Source of the DNA: Elusimicrobiota bacterium
Lineage (GTDB): Bacteria; RUG730
NCBI GenBank assembly: GCA_031259185.1
Contig: JAIRLV010000159.1
Coordinates: 1 to 10,080, forward strand
Direction: 5' to 3'
Length of the DNA: 10,080 bases
The translations under genes and the position numbers were made by a program. The stretch's first letter is position 1, and the number at the start of each line of letters is the position of its first letter. Below are positions 6,475-10,080 of this stretch, piece after piece. The notes below the pieces were generated by a model, which did not search any database, was not told the origin of the DNA, and saw only the letters and a list, made by a program, of their open reading frames with translations.

Positions 6475-7350
6475 ATGACATTACAAAAACAAGTAAAAAA
6501 CAAATTAGGATTTGGAGCAGAAGGGGATTTTTACGACAATAGTCCTCGCAGAGTAGATAATTTTTTAGTATATGGCAAAGAAACCCAAGCCCAAAAAGCT
6601 ACAGGGTATATAGAGTTTTTAGGAAATGTGACGAATGGTGATACTCTAACTTTAGGTACACAGACATATACATTTAAAACGACATTAAGTTCATCTACTG
6701 CAGAGAATGAGGTATTGATAGGAGCGAATGCAACTGCAACAGCTACAAACTTGAAAAATGCGATTATTGGAGGTAGTGGGAGTGGGACGACTTATGGTAG
6801 TAATACGCCAGTCAATATAAGTGCGAGTGCGACTGCTACAAATATTACGATAAATCTTGAAGCATTGACAGCCGGAATTGATGGGAATAATATAACACTT
6901 GCGACTTCAGTAATAGCAAATATAGTTTTGTCAGGGAATAGTTTGAATGGTGGCGAGAATGTAGGCTATATAAATGGCTCTATAGGTAGAGTCTTTAGCA
7001 TAAACCCAAATGATAGTAAAAAAGTGGTTTTAGGTAATGAAGCAGGGATTAATATATTTGCCGGAATATTAGTAAATAAAAATGAATATTCAAACTATAA
7101 TAATTTTAAGCCGACACTAGAATTAAAAGATGCGACAATTGGAGCTATAGCAAAGATGGGTAGGATAATAGTGAGAACAGAGAATGTAATAGGATATGGG
7201 TATGTAGGCATATATAGTAAAGAAACAGGACAAATTTCAGGAATAGAAGCTGGAGATAGTGTGCCTAGCGGATATTTGGAAATACCGAATTCTATATTTA
7301 TAAGTGAAGTTCAAGACGATGGATTAGCAGTATTGCAAATAACGAACTAA
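6475..7350 (+). CDS. Capsid cement (decoration) protein with an inserted beta-rich domain
   Basis: A 291-aa protein, probably on the outer capsid surface between major capsid subunits. The N-terminus (LGFGAEGDFYDNSPRRVDNF, 11-30) and the part after 163 (GYINGSIGRVFSI, then INIFAGILVNKNEY at 192-205) follow the pattern of phage structural cement proteins encoded just before the capsid gene. Residues about 43-161 interrupt this pattern with a separate module: GDTLTLGTQTYTFK, ENEVLIGANATATATNLKNAI, ALTAGIDGNNITLAT and a closing SLNGG. I recognise it as a beta-rich module recurrent in phage tail and surface proteins. Without it the protein would be about 170 aa, nearer the usual cement size. AAGGAGG at 6460-6466 lies eight bases before the ATG, and the start abuts the upstream TAG. 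Confidence 0.75.
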   Translation: MTLQKQVKNKLGFGAEGDFYDNSPRRVDNFLVYGKETQAQKATGYIEFLGNVTNGDTLTLGTQTYTFKTTLSSSTAENEVLIGANATATATNLKNAIIGGSGSGTTYGSNTPVNISASATATNITINLEALTAGIDGNNITLATSVIANIVLSGNSLNGGENVGYINGSIGRVFSINPNDSKKVVLGNEAGINIFAGILVNKNEYSNYNNFKPTLELKDATIGAIAKMGRIIVRTENVIGYGYVGIYSKETGQISGIEAGDSVPSGYLEIPNSIFISEVQDDGLAVLQITN

Positions 7351-7390
7351 AAGCATAGTAGAGAAAAAACTTTATTTAAATTAAACAAAA

Positions 7391-7403
7391 GAGGCGAAGC
7401 CTC
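7391..7403 (+). promoter_or_regulatory. Short hairpin abutting the major capsid RBS
   Basis: GAGGC, a GAA loop and GCCTC form a five-pair, GC-rich stem in a very AT-rich gap. The RBS AAAGGAG (7404-7410) starts at the next base and the capsid ATG follows eight bases later. A hairpin touching but not covering the RBS could protect the mRNA 5' side or keep the site single-stranded, which suits the most abundant protein. The 68-base gap (7351-7418) shows no convincing promoter. Confidence 0.5.
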
Positions 7404-7418
7404 AAAGGAGAAAAATAA

Positions 7419-8531
7419 ATGAAATCAAGTAAAATAGTATTAGATTTAAGTCCAAATCAAGTAAAAGCGTATAATGTAAAAAATGCAAAGACAACATTAA
7501 ATACTTTGAAAAGTTTAGGAATAAGTATGACTGATAAAGCGATAGAAGATATTGATATGTATTTAGGAAAAGAATTAAGAGGTATAGGCTATGCAGGCGA
7601 TAGTATAACAACACCGAGTATAAGTACGCCATTACAATTTTTACAAGCATTTTTTCCAGAAGTGATAGAAACAGTAACAGCAATTAGGCAAGCAGATAAT
7701 ATAATGGGAAGAACAATAGTAGGGAGCTGGAAGGATGAAGAGGTAATATTGCCGATATTGGAGAAATTAGGTAGACCGAAACCATATACGGACCAATCGA
7801 ATTTTCCACTAGCCGATATAAATGTGAATTATGAAAAGCGAAGTATATTGAGATTTGAGGAAGGCTTGGAAGTAAATATATTAGAGGAAGAGAGGTCGCA
7901 AGCTGGGCACATAAATATATCAAATGAAAAGAGGCAAGCAGTAGCAGAAGGATTGGATATAGAGGCGAATGAAATAGCGTTTTACGGATATAATGATGGG
8001 ACAAACAATACTTACGGGTTGTTGAATGACCCAAATTTACCTGCCTATGTGACAGTAAATCCCGGAGTAAGCGGGTCAGGACAATGGAAATTAAAGACTG
8101 GAGCAGAAATAATGAATGACTTTAAGACAGCATTTTCAGCGCTTAGGAAGCAAAGCGGAGGGAATTTTGACCCATTTACAGATAGTTTTACAATATGTTT
8201 GCCGATAGGTTGTATAGATTATTTGCAAGGCGTGATATTGACAGCAGAGATAGGAATGCAGACATTAGAAAACTGGATAAAAGCAAGTTATCCAAATGGT
8301 AAAATAATAGCAGTTCCACAATTTGACGAAGCTAATGGAGGAGACAATATATTTTATATAATAGCTGAAAAGATAAAAGGCAAAAAAGTAATTCATAATT
8401 TTAGACCGGAGACATTTAGGATATTGGGAATAGAAAAACGAGCAAAAGGGTTTAGCGAGGTATACTCAAATTCAACAGCAGGCGTAATGGTGGCATATCC
8501 AATTGGGGTTGTGAGATATACGGGAATTTAA
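7419..8531 (+). CDS. Major capsid protein, DUF2184 family
   Basis: A 370-aa protein expected to have the HK97 fold and to form the capsid shell. After an N-terminal arm of about 70 residues comes LQFLQAFFPEVIETVTAIRQAD (72-93), then GSWKDEEVILPILEKLGRP (102-120) and EVNILEEERSQAGHINISNEKRQAVAEGLDIEANEIAFYGY (about 148-188), the pattern of the DUF2184 capsid family. Near the C-terminus, HNFRPETFRILGIEKRAKGF is the usual shell-closing region, ending YPIGVVRYTGI. Position after protease-scaffold and cement genes supports this. It has one of the strongest RBSs in the window. No obvious cleavage site marks a removable delta domain, which agrees with a separate scaffold. Confidence 0.87.
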   Translation: MKSSKIVLDLSPNQVKAYNVKNAKTTLNTLKSLGISMTDKAIEDIDMYLGKELRGIGYAGDSITTPSISTPLQFLQAFFPEVIETVTAIRQADNIMGRTIVGSWKDEEVILPILEKLGRPKPYTDQSNFPLADINVNYEKRSILRFEEGLEVNILEEERSQAGHINISNEKRQAVAEGLDIEANEIAFYGYNDGTNNTYGLLNDPNLPAYVTVNPGVSGSGQWKLKTGAEIMNDFKTAFSALRKQSGGNFDPFTDSFTICLPIGCIDYLQGVILTAEIGMQTLENWIKASYPNGKIIAVPQFDEANGGDNIFYIIAEKIKGKKVIHNFRPETFRILGIEKRAKGFSEVYSNSTAGVMVAYPIGVVRYTGI

Positions 8532-8552
8532 ATAACAAGGAGTAAAAAAGTT

Positions 8553-8945
8553 ATGATACAAATATTATCAACATTGTCAAATGACCAAAACTATACGACT
8601 TATAAAAAAGGCTTGAATGGGACGTATATTGTAGATAAAGTTATAACAATTAAGGGTAAAGCAAATATTTCTAATAAAAATCTAATCACGCCAAAAGGAG
8701 TATTGACTTCTATAAATGATGAGGACTTAGTTTTGTTAGAAAAAAACTCATCTTTTCAAACGCATAAAAGTAATAAATTTATAACAGTATTGCAAAAAAA
8801 TGAAGGAGAGAATTTGATTGGGAGAGAAATAACTGATAAAGAAATAAAAAATAATGAATTAGAAGGGAAAGACCAATCATCTCCAAATACACCAGACACA
8901 TATAAAAAGCAAGGTAAAAAAGTTCCAAAAACTAAGCTAAAATAA
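8553..8945 (+). CDS. Small head-module protein of unknown function
   Basis: A 130-aa protein with AAGGAG at 8537-8542 ten bases before ATG. The first ~80 residues look folded: LSTLSNDQNYTTY, a strand-rich VDKVITIKGKANI, LITPKGVLTSINDEDLVLLEKNSSF and KFITVLQ. Proteins with this kind of pattern often sit between the capsid and connector genes in DUF2184-type phages, but I cannot name a function. The last ~45 residues are Lys/Asn/Pro-rich, probably disordered and basic (ending PKTKLK). No signal peptide or membrane segment is present. A surface or head-vertex role is possible from position alone. The 70-base gap after it (8946-9015) is AT-rich and shows no clear gene or strong terminator. Confidence 0.65.
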   Translation: MIQILSTLSNDQNYTTYKKGLNGTYIVDKVITIKGKANISNKNLITPKGVLTSINDEDLVLLEKNSSFQTHKSNKFITVLQKNEGENLIGREITDKEIKNNELEGKDQSSPNTPDTYKKQGKKVPKTKLK

Positions 8946-9015
8946 TTTTATTTTTTTATAAAAGAAAGAAGAAAGCGAATAAAAAAATATATATGAAAAT
9001 GGAAAAGTAAAAGAT

Positions 9016-9459
9016 ATGGTTATTAATATAACAACTACAGAATTTAGGCAAGATTTTTTAGAATTTAGCGATATAACAAAATATCCTGAAAGTGTGGTTA
9101 ATAATTATATAAAAGAAGGATATTTATATATTTCTAATAAAAATAAGGGAATATTAAATAGCGATGCAAGGAAACTATGTATAGAGCTAATGATAGCCCA
9201 TCTTTTAGTATTAAGAGATAGGTTTAGTGGTAAGAATGGAGATAATAGTTCTAATTTTGTTGGAGGAATTTTGTCTGGTGAAAGTAGCAGTATTGATAAA
9301 ATAAGTGTATCAAAATCTTATAGTTCTGGGGCTAATTCATCAAATTTTCAATCTTGGTTAAGTCAGACAAGTTATGGACAGAGGTTATTGGTGTTATTAT
9401 CAACGAGAACGAGTATTGGGATATATAAAGGCGGGTCAATGCATAGGTTATTAAAATGA
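9016..9459 (+). CDS. Head-tail connector, DUF4054-like
   Basis: A 147-aa protein whose layout fits DUF4054 adaptor proteins: FRQDFLEFSDITKYPESVVNNYIKEG near the start, then LCIELMIAHLLVLRDRF (helix, about 49-65), a Gly/Ser-rich loop GGILSGESSSIDKISVSKSY and WLSQTSYGQRLLVLLS (113-128). These proteins form a ring under the portal once DNA is packed. The Ser-rich loop around 82-110 is longer and richer in Ser/Asn than the helices around it. The RBS is weak (GGAAA at 9001-9005). Its last codons overlap the next gene by ATGA, so the two are translationally coupled. Confidence 0.75.
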   Translation: MVINITTTEFRQDFLEFSDITKYPESVVNNYIKEGYLYISNKNKGILNSDARKLCIELMIAHLLVLRDRFSGKNGDNSSNFVGGILSGESSSIDKISVSKSYSSGANSSNFQSWLSQTSYGQRLLVLLSTRTSIGIYKGGSMHRLLK

Positions 9460-10076
9460 GCCTAAAAATTAAGATACAACAACAAAATAATGAGGCTTGG
9501 GAAAAAATTAAGAATAATTTGCCAGAAGGCAAGCATACATTAGAAGTAGGTTGGTTTGAAAATTCTAAATATGATAAAGCTACTAATATTGCATATGTAG
9601 CGAGTATTCAAGAATACGGATATTATAAACACGATACTGCTATTCCACCTCGTCCATTTATGCGACCAGCTGAAAAAAAGAATAGCCAAAACTGGCAGGA
9701 TATAGTGAGAGAAGGTGCAAAGAAATGTGAAAATATTAGTGATACATTTAAAAAATTAGGGATGATAGTAGTAAATGATATACAAAAAGCTATAATAGAT
9801 GTCCACACTCCAGCCTTGCAAGAGGCAACTATTCTAAACAGGATGAGAAGAAGAGCAAAAGGCAATGCAACAACAATAAATAAGGAAACTGGAGAGGAGA
9901 TATTTGATAATGAAAAGAGAAAAAAATATTTGAAATATGCAAAGGGAAAACTTAAAAGAGATAAAATTAAAGGAAATTATAATGGTCTAGCCAAACCACT
10001 AATAGATACTGGGAAGATGTTTAAAGAAGTTAGTTATAGGGTTGATGGGAATACGAGTGAGAAATTGGGTGAATAA
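9456..10076 (+). CDS. Neck/tail-completion protein (HK97 gp10 or Mu gpG-like)
   Basis: A 206-aa protein, complete with TAA at 10074-10076. It has the common pattern of this group: LEVGWFENSKY (29-39), IAYVASIQEYG (45-55), IPPRPFMRPAE (63-73), a helix LGMIVVNDIQKAIID (101-115) with the following TPALQEATI, and KPLIDTGKMFKEVSYRV (180-196). Such proteins cap the tail or join it to the neck. Between TILNR and KPLIDTG lies a highly basic insert of about 50 residues (130-179, rich in Lys and Arg), longer than the short loop usual there. The start shares ATGA with the upstream connector gene and lacks a strong RBS. HK97 gp10, Mu gpG and P2 gpS families share these motifs, so the exact family is not settled. 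Confidence 0.72.
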   Translation: MSLKIKIQQQNNEAWEKIKNNLPEGKHTLEVGWFENSKYDKATNIAYVASIQEYGYYKHDTAIPPRPFMRPAEKKNSQNWQDIVREGAKKCENISDTFKKLGMIVVNDIQKAIIDVHTPALQEATILNRMRRRAKGNATTINKETGEEIFDNEKRKKYLKYAKGKLKRDKIKGNYNGLAKPLIDTGKMFKEVSYRVDGNTSEKLGE

Positions 10077-10080
10077 TAAA

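Noticed and set aside
7684-8034. Reverse-strand frame (116 aa) within the capsid gene
   Set aside because: The forward frame is a clear DUF2184 capsid protein; the reverse frame is Leu/Ser/Pro-rich shadow without a start signal.
8946-9015. Terminator or small gene in the gap after the 130-aa protein
   Set aside because: There are only A/T runs and a short weak TTTTATAAAA palindrome; the frame beginning near 8993 stops after a few codons.

Overview
The window is a stretch of the head-assembly (packaging and capsid) module of a tailed, dsDNA temperate phage or prophage from a very AT-rich bacterium. Genes are tightly packed on the + strand, often with stop/start adjacency or overlap. Ile is mostly ATA and Arg mostly AGA/AGG. 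Several starts carry a canonical AAGGAG-type ribosome binding site about 8 bases before ATG. This fits low-GC hosts such as Fusobacteriota, Brachyspira or some Firmicutes/Campylobacterota, but nothing in the window fixes the taxon. No integrase, tRNA, rRNA, IS element or CRISPR array was seen.

Layout. 1-185: C-terminal end of a probable small terminase. 160-1422: large terminase (ATPase plus nuclease). 1423-3015: DUF1073-type portal. 3018-3863: Mu gpF-like minor head protein. 3902-4620: a reverse-strand interruption, consisting of a shared terminator-like palindrome, a Doc-type toxin (3944-4399), a 45-residue antitoxin candidate overlapping it by four bases (4396-4533), and a good sigma70-like promoter. 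4645-6474: a 609-aa DUF2213 protease/scaffold protein with an extra domain in its middle and a strong internal start at 5839. 6475-7350: capsid cement protein with a second kind of inserted domain. 7419-8531: DUF2184-type major capsid protein, preceded by a short hairpin touching its RBS. 8553-8945: small conserved-looking head-module protein of unknown role. 9016-9459: DUF4054-like head-tail connector. 9456-10076: neck/tail-completion protein (HK97 gp10 / Mu gpG-like).

How it works together: the terminase pair packages DNA through the portal. The MuF-like protein sits inside at the portal vertex. The DUF2213 protein probably supplies the prohead protease and the acidic coiled-coil scaffold, around which DUF2184 subunits assemble. 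The cement protein stabilises the shell, and the last two genes close the head and join it to the tail. The core is ordinary. The accessory parts are what deserve attention: the reverse-strand toxin-antitoxin pair, the LPD3-like domain placed inside the protease-scaffold (normally seen in phage polyvalent or toxin-like proteins), the nested scaffold start, the domain inserted in the cement protein, and two stem-loops sharing the same arms. All family names rest on reading the protein sequences by eye; no search was run.
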